Shown: positions 52,480-64,000 of the stretch, piece by piece
How positions within the stretch are numbered: position 1 is the stretch's first letter
How the letters are laid out: every line of letters starts with the position of its first letter
Source of the DNA: Argopecten irradians
Lineage: Eukaryota > Mollusca > Bivalvia > Pectinida > Pectinidae
Length of the DNA stretch: 64,000 bases
NCBI RefSeq assembly: GCF_041381155.1
Contig: NC_091135.1
Location: 5,101,620-5,165,619, forward strand
Direction of reading: 5' to 3'
Notes under the pieces: model-generated
Databases searched by the model: none
The model's input: the letters and a program-made list of their open reading frames with translations, nothing else
What the model was told of the DNA's origin: nothing
Made by a program: the position numbers and the translations under genes

Positions 52480-52886
52480 TTAAAGGCCCACTACCTTTCC
52501 GAAACGGCTTTTAATTTTTAAAATGGAAATGTAAAACAAGATCGATAATTTTGTAGAGTCTTAAGAATTATTAATTTACCGTTAATACTGCATTTACCAT
52601 CACCTTCTGAACGATTTGATTAAAATAAATAAAATGTTTATTTTCATAACGCGGGTCGTATTATGTTTCCCGACGTCGTCCTAAATACCGCGCGGTAGTT
52701 GACTATCACTGCACCAGACGGCAAAACAGCGAATTGTCTTTTCACTGTTTTCATATATTACGCAGGAAATCTTGCATATGTTTGGTGTCATAACCTTATT
52801 TTAGGTTATCGGTATGCATTTTCTGATGCTATTAATGTTTTTAAGAAACAATTGCATTTTGCTCCGAAAAGGTAATGGGCCTTTAA
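52480..52886. mobile_element. TTAA MITE family D, complete copy
   Basis: TTAA (52480-52483, 52883-52886) flanks AGGCCCACTACCTTTCCG and its inverse CGAAAAGGTAATGGGCCT. Matches 11213-11573. Confidence 0.8.
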
Positions 52887-53180
52887 GTGCTTCATAAAAT
52901 GTGTAACTATGTAAGTATGGAATATAGTTTTCAAAACGGCATGGTGTGTGAAAAAGTTAAGCCCTGTCAAATGTATACTTTTGCTACATGGAACCTGGCG
53001 CGTTGCAAAGCATTGGAAATATGAGAAGTCGTCCATAGACCTTAAAGGTCGGCATAACCGATTGAGGAACCTGTAAGCAAGAAATAATTTAGTATCGGGC
53101 ATGTGGTTGCTCGCGAGCATCAACACTAGACAAAGGACGATCGCTAAAATGTCAGGTCACATACCTAATAATAAATTAAA

Positions 53181-53461
53181 CAGAGTCAAAATAAATCCAA
53201 CATCTGCCAATTTAAACAGTAGATACATATATAGTTGTTGATTAGACTCTGTATTTGTCAAATACTCTGTTGATTAGACTCTGTATTTGTCTGTACAGAG
53301 TCAAAATAAATCCAACATCTGCCAATTTAAACAGTAGATACATATATAGTTGTTGATTAGACTCTGTATTTGTCTGTACAGAGTCAAAATAAATCCAACA
53401 TCTGCCAATTTAAACAGTAGATACATATATAGTTGTTGATAAGACTCTGTATTTGTCGCAA
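53181..53461. repeat. Three-copy tandem repeat, 83-bp unit
   Basis: CAGAGTCAAAATAAATCCAA begins at 53181, 53296 and 53379. Each unit starts CAGAGTC and ends GACTCTG, so units are themselves inverted-repeat bounded. Copy 1 carries an extra 32-base partial duplication. Copies are nearly identical, hence recent. Confidence 0.9.
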
Positions 53462-54257
53462 TTATTTTTATTTTATAAACTCTGATAATTTGACAATATC
53501 CGATCTGACCTTCTATTACAAACCGCGTGAGTTACGTGGTAACAAAATGTGTGATCAATACATGGATATACTGAGATGGAGTACGTGTAATGAAATATTT
53601 TGATCGACTGCTGTACAGGTACAGTATATTGTACACTTAAAATATGCCTGCTCGAAAGGTAGACTGCAGTTGCCATGGTCACTTGGACTTCATACTGTTC
53701 GATCAACTACACAGGTATGATAATGTAAATTACCTCACATTGGTCAGACTGGGGCCTGGGGCCTTCATTGAGCCCCTTTCAATGTGTTCAGTCAGGTGTA
53801 TCATCGATGAACAACACCTGTATCCGTGTACCTTATCCCGACCCCAGGAGGTCCATTTATAGCATGCTGTACTTATATAATTAGGTGGTAGCATCTCTAC
53901 ATATATACATTGTACTCATCACACAAATACGTACAATAAGCAACAATGCAAGTCAATATGGATATGTATTTTAACTGTTTGTTGCATTTTAATTAATTTG
54001 ATAATGAAGCTTTGTATACTAAAATAAAAAAAATATAATAATAATCAAAATACCAGGTGTATAATTAACAAAAATATTTGTTTCTAGATTATTGGAACAT
54101 CTAAATTTCACACAATTGCTCTTTATTAATTTTATTATTATATTTTTTTGACACTGGCTTTATACATATATCAGAAACCTGATTATTCTGACTATGTATA
54201 TAAAATACATATTATGATGTTGAATAAGTACCTAAATTGATTTTGATCATTTATATA

Positions 54258-55923
54258 CACTGCCCTCCAAAAGTTCTGTTACACATGCATTTTTTATAAA
54301 TAAATTAAAAAAAACAAAATAATTTCAATTTTCTTTTAGTTAAAACGTGAATACTTTATTGTCCAAATACTTTTACAATTTTTCATGATAATGCAATGAC
54401 CCTGAGTTCATGTATTGTAATGAAATTGGAATATTTGTTAAAAATCAAAAATATTGTTATTCTGTTAATATTTTGTATATCCTCCACGTGCTCTAAGTAC
54501 TGCCTGTATACGGTCAGGCATACTTCTGATCAATGTTCTACATCTTCTAGCAGGTATCTCATTCCATGCTAGCTGCAATGCAGCTTCCAGTTCCCCAAGG
54601 TTTCCGCAATTGTGCTTGCGGACTTCCATACCAAGATCTCTCCACAGGTTTTCGATTGGGTTCAGGTCAGGCGATTGTGGGGGCCATTCCAAAGACTGAA
54701 TATTGTTTTCATCCTTCCATTCAGTTACTCTACGGGCTCTGTGGCATGGGGCACCATCATCCTGGGAGAAAAAGTTATTACCGTAGCCTAGCAGATGTGC
54801 TGATGGTATTGCACTGTTCTCTAAAATGTCAATGTACTTTATTCCGTTGAGATTTCCTTTCAAAGGAGTAAGATTTCCAGTCCCTCGGAAAGACATAGCA
54901 CCCTTAACCGTCACACCACCCCCACCAAACTTAACTGTAGGCACCGCACACTCGTGATGTAATTTTTCATTCACTCGTCTTCTCACGTACGTTCTGCCAT
55001 CTGTTTGGAAGAGAGTGAATCTTGACTCATCAGTCCATAGAACTGTTGACCAGTCCACCAAGGTCCAATTTGTGTGATTCTGTGCAAATGCCAACATCTT
55101 CTGAGGATGGGTAACTGTTAAGAGTGTTTTTGTGGCAGCAACACAACTCTTCAACCCTGCATTGTGTAATCTTCTCCTCACTTGTATTGGATGCCACAAC
55201 ACCAGTTGGGATCCATTCAGTTCGAAGTTCAGGAACGGTCTGCTTACGATTTCTAAGACTGGCCCGGACTAGCAATCTGTCATCCCGATCCTTAGAAATA
55301 CTTGGCCGACCAGAACGTTCCCGATCCTCGTAGTTACCCGTATCTTGGAATCTTTTAATAGCCCTGTACACGTTCTGTCTGTAACAAAAGAGAAATGGTC
55401 AAACTTTAAAACTGCATACCAAATTATGAATTGCGAAATCCTCAAAAGTTTCAAGGAAAACAATGATCACTCACCTGCTAGTTCCAAGTATCCTTGCAGT
55501 TTGTGCCGACGGAACACCATTACGATGGTTAAAAACACACAGAAAACGGTCTTCTCTAGATAATCGCTGCATTTCATAATTAAATCATACTTTAAGAATA
55601 ACAAAAATGATGACACATGGTGAGCAGTGATTAATTTTGTCATTTAAATTAAATTTCCATGGAAATACAGTCCATAAGTGAGTTTGTTTTACTATTTTTA
55701 GGCATTTGACAGGTCTGTATAAAATATGAAATAATTGAATTATTAATAAAAACCCGTCAAGGACTTAATGAGGACAATTATTTGTATTAAAATACCAAAG
55801 TAGCATTATCCCCCTTTACTTCATTTAAAACAAATGACAAAAAAAATCTATCCCCAATAATTTTGTCGAAAATAATTTTATACAGATTTAAGAGAGTTGT
55901 AACAGAACTTTTGGAGGGCAGTG
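54258..55923 (-). mobile_element. Tc1/mariner transposon
   Basis: Terminal inverted repeats of at least 25 bp starting CACTGCCCTCCAAAAGTTCT, flanked by TA on each side. It contains one transposase gene on the minus strand. Confidence 0.92.
54465..55572 (-). pseudogene. Tc1 transposase, two exons, one frameshift
   Basis: Exon 1 at 55572-55475 (MQRLSREDRFLCVFNHRNGV to LGTS) and exon 2 from 55378 join in frame across a 96-base GT-AG intron to give an HTH region (QNVYRAIKRFQDTGNYEDRE, RSGRPSISKD). Near 55182 the frame shifts between VVASNT and VRRRLHNAG. The catalytic part is then open to 54465: LWTDESRFTLF, SQDDGAPCHR and SPDLNPIENLWRD give a DD34E-type triad. A single shift is the only break seen, so the copy is young but inactive, unless the shift is a sequencing error. 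Confidence 0.85.
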
Positions 55924-57945
55924 TATATACACATGTATTATTGGTAAATGCATGGTTATTACAGACATGCTTGATTTACGCATATATAGTACATAAACAT
56001 GTACAGCTCCCGTCAGCTCCACTTCACAGTTGCCTGTCATGACAATATAATTGAGGTGTAATCAGCATCACTAACTATGTTTTACCTCATCCCAATTTAC
56101 CCCCACTTATAAATCCTTGCCCCCAGGATACGGAGTACTCAGGCTTCTAAAGATCTATTTGTGGTTTTGAAGAGAAACCAGAGTACCCAGGCTCCCCAAC
56201 ATGCATGTACATGTATCTAATAACAAGGATTTTTAAGTGAGACGTCCTTGCTAATAAGAATGGTATCTATGTGGTTTCAAATTCATATAATCTTATATGT
56301 ACTCATTTCACTGATTTAGGTAGTTCCAAAAATCATTTCCAGCTCTTATGTTTGTATTAATAAAATCAAAAACCTATGCGTTGTAATCAAATTGTTGGAA
56401 TTTTTTTATCGGTGAATAAAGTAATAAACGCTTTTCTTGAATCGTGACTATGGAAGATACGGCACAATAACTTTAAAATACGTACTGAATCTTTTTTTCT
56501 TTTTAATTTCCTCTTTTGTGCCCAATCCCTTCGGGTTATTGTAAACTTATTCTCGCTGCGTCATTTCACCCCCTGACTTTTTCTCGGCGATTTAATATGG
56601 AACGTTTTCGCATCGATAATTAATGATCCACAGATTCAAACAAAATAAATTAAGTGTATAGTTCGCAATATATTTCAGGCATAAATCATGGAAAATACCT
56701 ATTTTATTACACTCATAGTAACGCTATAGTTCAATGAAAACACAAAGACAGGGATTCAATGTTCTGTTTATTTGATGATGTTTTAACAAGGTTTAATAAC
56801 GATGATTCACTAAGCTTAAAAAAGTGTACAAACTTGCATATAGTTCTACTCCTTTACCGTATAACACACTGAACAACAATTAATCTGGCAACCTGTTACT
56901 ACATCTTGTGCAATAAAAGGGTCCATGAACTTGTACAATTTCCTTTGCGGACCTTATGAAATAACCACTGAGAATTCTCTTCCATTCTGATGGCTAAAAC
57001 CATGCGTACAAATTTACTTTATTTTTAATATCGTAATACATAACTGTAATTCAAATATATCGCCTATTCATTAAATTTAAAGTTTAAATAACTATGGATC
57101 TTTGTCTTATTTTTTATATTGCTTCAAATAATAATAAAGAAATGTTTTATAAATCAAAACATTAAGTGATTTTTATCATCGATGGCAAGCTTTCTTACCG
57201 TTGTTTATTATTGTAGAACAAAAAACAAAACTAAATGTGGCAAAACTGTTTTGTTATTGTTTTAGTTGATTGAATTTATGCTGTCTACAGAATTTTTGTT
57301 TATACCAGTTGTATTGCATTGGATATTATAAATGTATTTTGACGGCTATCCAGAATCATCTGTGAGGGAGCTGTACAATACAAGTACTCTGGTACTACTA
57401 CATAAGACATTACACTTTGACAGTCAGATGTCAAATGCTTCACAGGGAATACTATTGAACGGTTGGACTATTCAGATGATATAGGTAAGTGGCCGTTTTC
57501 ATTTTTCCTATTTGTGTCAACATATTCCATCTTTTGATGGTTTGAAGAGCACCTGACGCATGTTTTGTTCCCCTTTATAGGTATAGTTTTGAAAAACAAC
57601 GTGTAATGCTATACAGAACATTCAAATTGGAGCTAGAATGGGGGTCAGAGAAATGACTAGATCGACACCACTGATGGATCACTTCAAATAGCTTCTAGAA
57701 TATCCTAAATATCTCCCAAATCTACCCTTCCAATGATTTCTACTGATTTTTTTATATATCTGTCAAATTACTTCTTGTCAGTTATCATTCTTTTAACTTT
57801 TGAAGCAAGTTATTTTTGTATTTGAGTTGAATTAATGATTTTCACTAAGGAGAAACCTTTCGCAATTTATCAATGATTTGACGAGATAATGTTGGGTTAG
57901 ACAGGGAGATGTTCTAATTACATTGACAACAACATGTTTGATTAA

Positions 57946-58026
57946 GTTACCGTGGTAACATAAAGTTATAGCTACATAAGCCACATACCCTTTGTGACTT
58001 TCAACATATTATGTTACCATGGTAAC
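57946..58026. promoter_or_regulatory. Two RFX X-box-like palindromes
   Basis: GTTACCGTGGTAAC at 57946-57959 and GTTACCATGGTAAC at 58013-58026 fit the symmetric RFX consensus GTTNCC-N2-GGNAAC. A third, degraded GCTACCTTGATAAC lies near 58075. Sequence match only. Confidence 0.35.
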
Positions 58027-61000
58027 AGGTTGCTATAAGCAATGTTATGTTGGTGCAAAGAATCTAAAAGTCACGCTACCTTGATAACATTGAAGATTTC
58101 GGCAGTATTATAGGGTAGTATATAAACGTATACATCACTGAATTTGTAATATATGTATATATATATATTCACTACATTTGCACATTGACTGTGACGAATG
58201 CATAAAGTAAACATTTCAAAGTGTAACTAGCAAGTAAGTAAAGCTACAAAAACACAAATAAAAATAATGAAATGTAATTTCAAATAAATATCTTTAAACA
58301 AAAATCATTGCATTGCTAACTTTTCAATCCATGATTGACAATCTTATTAAAAGCAAATCTCCTATATCGCTGTCCATAGACCGTCCACTCGAACGACACA
58401 GAATGTGACAAAGAAGGATTAATTTTGATTAGATTGCCAAACTTGCAAACACGAATCGTCAGATGATCTTTCACATTACTATTTTGTACTAATTACCGCT
58501 AAAATTTAACATTTAATAATCACTAAATGATATTACAATACTATGTACGTACCAACACCACAGATCTCATGCATAACCATATCAACTTCTGGGCAGCATC
58601 ACAATGTGTAAACTTGATGAAACTTAATGGTCCAAACACGTGACTCGATCTACATTTGTGGAATACGATAAATCTACAGGAATATGAACACATTGTCCAC
58701 ATGGCACATAGACCCGCTCACCACCTAAAGCACCTACACGAATAATAATGGAAACTATGTCTCTAATACATCAAATCTTCTTCTGTTCTCCTTCAAGAAA
58801 AAACGACAAAAATGATCGTAATCATAAACTGGTTGTCTGCAGGATATTCTTGGTTTATCTTAATTAAGACTCACTAATCACTTACTAATCATGTTCTACA
58901 AAACAGTAAGCAGATGATATAAGAAAGTCACAATATGATTGGTCGTTTCATACCATCAGACCGTTTCACTTTTTAAGTTGCCATGCAAAGGGAAAATCAA
59001 AATATATTGCAAAAAAAAATAAGTTCAAAATTTCTATATAAAATGCATTATTTGATAAATGAACATAAAATGCATCACATTAGATATCAAGGGACAGAAA
59101 TCCACTATTTATCATATAATTAGAAAGGCTTATCAATATACTCGAAAAATAATGTTTACATAATAAAAACAAAGTTATCTATAAAATCACCATACGATAA
59201 TAACATAATAGAACTTTTGTATATATGGTAGTTTGATTTCACTTTTGGTGGGAGTAAACGATGTCTTTCAATACCAAACCATATAACAATGAAAACAACT
59301 TTTCTCCAAAATATAATCCTGCTTCATTAAAATTTTGATAGATACTTATGTTCTATAGTATGTACATGTTGATTGATTAACATTCATCACAGTGTCAAGG
59401 GTCAGACATAAAATAAGACCCAGGAATGTTACAAAAAAGCGGGTAAAATCAAAGCCTCTCCTAATACTTCAACTCCCAGGAATTCAGAACGATCGTATAA
59501 TACATATATAACTCCAAATGATTCGAATATAAAACAAATGAACAGCGAGGACAGATATCTATACCCAGTATTATATACCGATGATCGGCCGTAACTAGTG
59601 ATTCATTAAACCATAGGAAACGGCGTTCCTGATAACAGTCACAAAATAATGGACGTCAATACTGAACACAATACTGTCAAGAGCCAATATCAGAAAGAGC
59701 GTTACTTAAAATGTATCTTGAAACAATTACTTCCATAACAATGTTATTCAGAATTTCTTCTCAAATAACAAAGCTATACTGAAGGCTCAGAAGTAATTCA
59801 GGACCAGAAATATGAACTAATTTCGTTATGTAAACCGAAAAAAAAAAGTAACTTCACATGCGTTGGTATAACATGTTTTTACTACAAGTCACCTTTTTTA
59901 TATGCACATTATTGAGTTTCATCTTGTAAATTGGACGCGAGTGAAGTTGATCCCCAAAAGTAATCAGGTACATTACTAGCTGAAAATGATCTTTGATGGT
60001 AAATCGCATTTTCTTTTCAAAATCATCTTTGTACCACTCTTTTTGTTGAACATCAAAACATGAACAAATCCCAATCTAAGTGTCTTTAAACAAATATTAA
60101 AATAATGGCACAAAAATAATTATGCTTAACTGTTTTGGTATGGTTTTTTGAAAAAAAAAACCCATACTACATGATGTCCATGATTTCCTGATAACCACGA
60201 GGGATATCAGTTTGAAAATATCAGATTACACATTTCATGATAACTCATAAAGAACCTGTCACCTATTGCAGATATTATAAATACTAAAATAATGAAGAAC
60301 ATGCTCGAATACAAATTAGTACTTATTTTGGAATAACTTTTAAAGAACGAATATTTATTGATTTATTGCAGGCGTTATGAATACTGAATACTGGAAGAGT
60401 TATGAAAAACATTTGCTTTCTGAAGACAGCTATGCATAGTCAATGGTTTTAGCTGCTAAAAACACATGTCTGTTAGAGACATGTCCGTTTTCGGTTAAAC
60501 TATAATTTTCCTCTATATATAGTCATTTGCCAAAACATAATTACAAATCAATAGACAAAACACATATCATTCAATAACTAATGAATATTCAATAGACAAC
60601 TAATTAACTGAACATAATTGGTGTGGGAAACACAGCTGTAGTTGCCATGCCAGCATGACATTTTGCCCTATCCGAGGCTCGGTCCTGAGAAAACCAGCAC
60701 CATGGGGAAACATAGACCCCTGTAGGTCAGTGTTTCTCACAAGACTTGTCTGATATGCCAGAAACATCCAAAATGGTTAAAGAGGGTCCAGAGATACACA
60801 ATGCAAAACAATGTGTTACAAAACACCTGCTCTGCATTTCTAGATTGTAGTAAGGGAATGGGGTTCCCTACGGGTAGGAAACGTATTCAGATTAACCAAA
60901 CTCTCAGAGGACTTGAGAAATAAAATGCATTCAAATTAAGGAAATATGGTTCAATTTTAGTCACTATTACGGTCTAACATTGGCCACATAAGTGTGATTT

Positions 61001-62121
61001 GATGTAAAGCTAATTTTTGATAAGCACTAGGTAATTAAAGCTATAGCATTCTAAATACAATCTATTTTAAACTTTTCAAAGATTTAGTATTAAAGAACTG
61101 AAATTATACTACTGCTTTGGATTCTGATCTTTTGATTGAAGTATTTTAAGAATAACCTAAAAGGTAAAGTACAGTTATTAATTATTGTCTATTTCACCAA
61201 GACATGTTAAGGTATTATCATATGGTGTTAAACTGCCTTATACACATGGATTAAAATTCTCCAATTTTCCTTAAATAGCCATGTTATAAGTCCAAAAACC
61301 ATAAAATCATATTCTACATTAACATAAAATGAATTAGATCATCCTTAAATCAAATAATAAATAATATATTTTATCCTTTTTTAATTCATTTTACAAAGTT
61401 AACAAATTATGAGCTTGTCAGGAACGAAGAAACGTTAACCCACAAGGTCGGCTGACGGCTGGAAGATTGAAGATTAATGTAATTAATTATTAATAAATGA
61501 ATATCTAATACAAGTACACATATATGGTTCTCTACACTAAACATTGCATAATACAGTTAAAATACAAATCAAAATATACACACAAAATTTTTAAAGTATT
61601 TCTTAGAATACTAAATATAGGTATTTATATATAATTTAAGTACAACAATATCTCATGTTCACATCTCGGTCAGTTCTAAACAAACACACACACACACAAA
61701 AACACTCATGCAAATCTGAACAAACATGCTACTGATGATGCAAGCAAATTACAGTCTTACACAAAATTCATATAAAAATAATCACCGTACTATTATTTTG
61801 CTAAAATTTTCAGAATGATATACATCTATAACATAATTGCTTTAGTCTAGCTTTATAAATCATTTAACTAATAATTTAAGTTTATCTTAATTTATCCTAA
61901 TATAAATAAGATGATGGTATTTCTTGACAAACATGAACAAGATTATATCAATTTTGCCGTCACTCTACCCCAAAAAATCTTTGCATATAAAATTACTGAG
62001 TAAATTACAAATCAAACAAAACCTTGAGACAATTGCTTGTTATTTAAAAAGTAAAATCAAGATACATTAGATCCATGATTTTAATACTGTAGAATAAATC
62101 CCTGTATAAAATATCAAACAT

Positions 62122-62313
62122 TGACCCTGGAACTTCGACAAAGGGTAAAGGTCATATCAGATCAATCAGATATAAGGTCAAGGGTTAATTTTAGACCTAA
62201 GGACTAACCGGTAGATATGAACGAGATTGCCAGATGCAAAACTGACCTATGGCTAAGGTTACAGCTAACCGCAAGCCGACGTTGGCTGACCTATCTTGAC
62301 CTTAAAATGACCT
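62122..62313. promoter_or_regulatory. Cluster of nuclear-receptor half-sites
   Basis: AGGTCA or TGACCT occurs at 62149, 62175, 62243, 62287, 62297 and 62308, plus TGACCC at 62122. Several have the AAGGTCA extension used by ERR/SF-1 type receptors. It could equally be an old repeat. Confidence 0.25.
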
Positions 62314-63471
62314 CATGATCATAACAGTACCTTCAAGATTATATGCCTCAGAATGAACCAGTGCCTTATTTTATCAGTATACATTGACTGAAGAGAAATC
62401 TTTAACTTAGGATTCTCCACAGGAAAGAATTTCTGAATTTCAAGCAAGAAACATTTCTTAAAATGAAATTTTCCTCTTAAATTCAGTTATGCACTCCTAG
62501 GAAAATTTCCAAGTTAAGGAATGTTGACAAAGCTGGTGCCCAGTGGGAGATTTCAGGAGGACTAGATCTTAAAATGTCAATTACATATTTCGGAATGGTT
62601 TCTAATCATTACATATAAATGATTAAAATAACAATTAAAAACACAAGCAAACATATAGCCAACTAATGATCTAAACTGTGAATTGTAATCATTGTACAAC
62701 ATTGTGACAATACCCTTAAAATCACTTATGGAAGTTGACTTTACGAATATCACAACAGCATACTGCTATCCCATCCATAAAATCAAAATATAAATTAATG
62801 TGTATCATGATGATCAGCTTCAAAATACATCGTTTACCAACTGATATTACAAATTTCAAGCATACAGTTCTGTCCAATGTAAAAATGCTACCTCACAGGC
62901 CCATTTTATTTCAATTCTTAAATGTACTTGACTTATGACTATACCACTCACGTTAGCAAAACCATGCCAACATCCAAGTTGTAACAAGGTATGGAAAACT
63001 CACTTATACATGTAGTATCATATTTGTTGGCAAACTAGCATATACCCCAAACTTTTTTTAACAGTTTGGCAAAGAACATCATCACACAATATTATTGAAA
63101 TTGATAGTATTCCATTAATTAGCATCATTCTCTAAAGCTGATACCTTTCTTTACATGATGAAATTGAGGTAAGTAAATGTTTGATAACATTTCCTTACAT
63201 TGTTTATTTTCCTGTCACGTACTCAGATTGTGTCAATGTTTGCCCTAAAGTCCTCAGTCCATCATCAGCATGGGCTTTTATACTTAACTGACAGGTCACA
63301 TCTCCAGTCATGGCTCGGCTTCCCTCACTAAGCCTCACCTCCTACTTAACTGAACATCACACATAGCTGGCCATGTTTAGTCTGTCTCCATTCTTACAGT
63401 CGTGGAAGATAATTAAACATAACAAGCTTTTATCACAAGTTCTTACACTGAATACTAAACTAAATCTCCTT

Positions 63472-63527
63472 TCACCATTTCATATCTTTGATAATCCATT
63501 TTTGAGAAGCACTACCATCACATGCAC
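63472..63527 (-). CDS. Last coding exon of a gene continuing beyond the window, ricin-type lectin end
   Basis: Acceptor CTGTGTTTCAG at 63528; after two carried bases it encodes ACDGSASQKWIIKDMKW and TGA. CDG followed by QKW matches the last QxW repeat of ricin-B lectin domains, such as the C-terminus of polypeptide GalNAc-transferases. Only 17 residues are visible, so the assignment is tentative. Confidence 0.4.
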
Positions 63528-63639
63528 CTGAAACACAGACAAAATTTAGTTAGAAGGGACCTTAAATAACAACGAAGTTAAAGTTTAATCTTCAATGTCT
63601 GACAATCACTGTATTATGTACTAAGCCCCCCACACAGGA

Positions 63640-64000
63640 TACATATAGAGATGGATGCAAGGAATGTAGAAAACAAGGATCAAGAAGTCAAACAGGGTAA
63701 GGGGACAAGAGGTAAAACACAGTAAAGGGGCAAAGAATGATAAAAAAAGAGCAAGGAAACAAGGGAACAAGAGGCGAAATAGGGCAAGGCGACCACAAAG
63801 CCACAAGGGAACGAAATCAGAAATAAGGCAAGGCAACAAAGGAACAAGAGCAAAAATAGCGCAAGGCGACAAGGGAGATAAAGGTGAAATAGCGCAAGGT
63901 GCCAAGGGAGCAAAATGTGAGATAGGGCATGGTGACAAGTGAACAAAAGGTGAAATAGGGCAAGGCGACCAGGGAGCTAGAGATAAAATAGGGCAAGGTG
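63640..64000. repeat. Purine-rich degenerate minisatellite, 33-34 bp unit, running off the window
   Basis: About ten diverged units around GAAATAGGGCAAGGCGACAA and GGGAGCAAAAG. Almost all A/G on the plus strand. Because the unit is near 33 bp, long minus-strand frames rich in Pro/Leu/Cys stay open; these are repeat artefacts. Confidence 0.8.

Larger units (their letters stand above)
55926..63471. other. 7.5-kb gene-free stretch
   Basis: No ORF longer than 67 codons and no clear exon on either strand. Part could be the 3'UTR of the minus-strand gene ending at 63472. A strong donor (GATATAG|GTAAGTGG at 57484) stands alone. Local items: twin X-box palindromes at 57946 and 58013, and a run of AGGTCA half-sites at 62122-62313. 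Confidence 0.5.

Noticed and set aside
57424..57484. Possible 60-nt exon between TTTGACAG and a GTAAGT donor
   Set aside because: A good donor, but no start codon in a useful frame, no partner exon and no recognisable peptide.
63621..63946. Long minus-strand frames rich in Pro, Leu and Cys
   Set aside because: Open only because the minisatellite unit is close to 33 bp and purine-rich; no start context or domain.

Overview
This window is animal nuclear DNA: AT-rich, with genes broken into short exons by long introns, GT-AG splice sites, and introns crowded with small transposable elements. Several dispersed repeats resemble families I associate with bivalve mollusc genomes (a repeat opening AAGAGGCCCATGGGCC and closing in GGTCAGATGACCT, CGCGAAAATT-type repeats, tRNA-derived SINEs). 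A bivalve is therefore the best guess, but that is inference and no species can be named.

Three genes can be reconstructed. (1) A plus-strand gene at about 724-12141 encodes one CUB domain, a threonine-rich stalk, an acidic stretch and a hydrophobic C-terminus, as expected of a secreted or GPI-anchored surface protein. Its true 5' end is uncertain, and one Thr exon breaks the reading frame. (2) A minus-strand gene at 23999-15563 is a complete nine-exon orthologue of PNKD, a metallo-beta-lactamase-fold hydrolase related to glyoxalase II (323 aa, all metal ligands present, all exon phases consistent). (3) A plus-strand gene at 31221-44920 encodes a 768-aa protein in thirteen phase-consistent exons: four ankyrin repeats, a beta-rich region, ZU5-like and UPA-like modules and a C-terminal death domain. 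It is probably a signalling adaptor. A fourth gene enters from the right edge on the minus strand; only its last coding exon (63472-63527, QxW motif) is present, possibly followed by a long 3'UTR.

The rest is a repeat landscape. It includes TTAA-flanked MITEs of four unrelated families, elements with 9-10 bp target duplications (Mutator-like), a Tc1/mariner element with an intron-containing but frameshifted transposase (54258-55923), SINE and LINE fragments, several minisatellites, and a set of long hairpins with unrelated stems but similar GC-rich tips. The strongest observations are: a hairpin MITE inserted in the 5' splice site of ankyrin exon 5 that duplicated the donor; a nested stack of elements at 26706-28435; an almost perfect 80-bp-class hairpin in PNKD intron 1; heavy over-representation of the CRE palindrome TGACGTCA, mostly outside exons and often in repeats; and a foldback element carrying CRE plus TATA just upstream of the first CUB exon.
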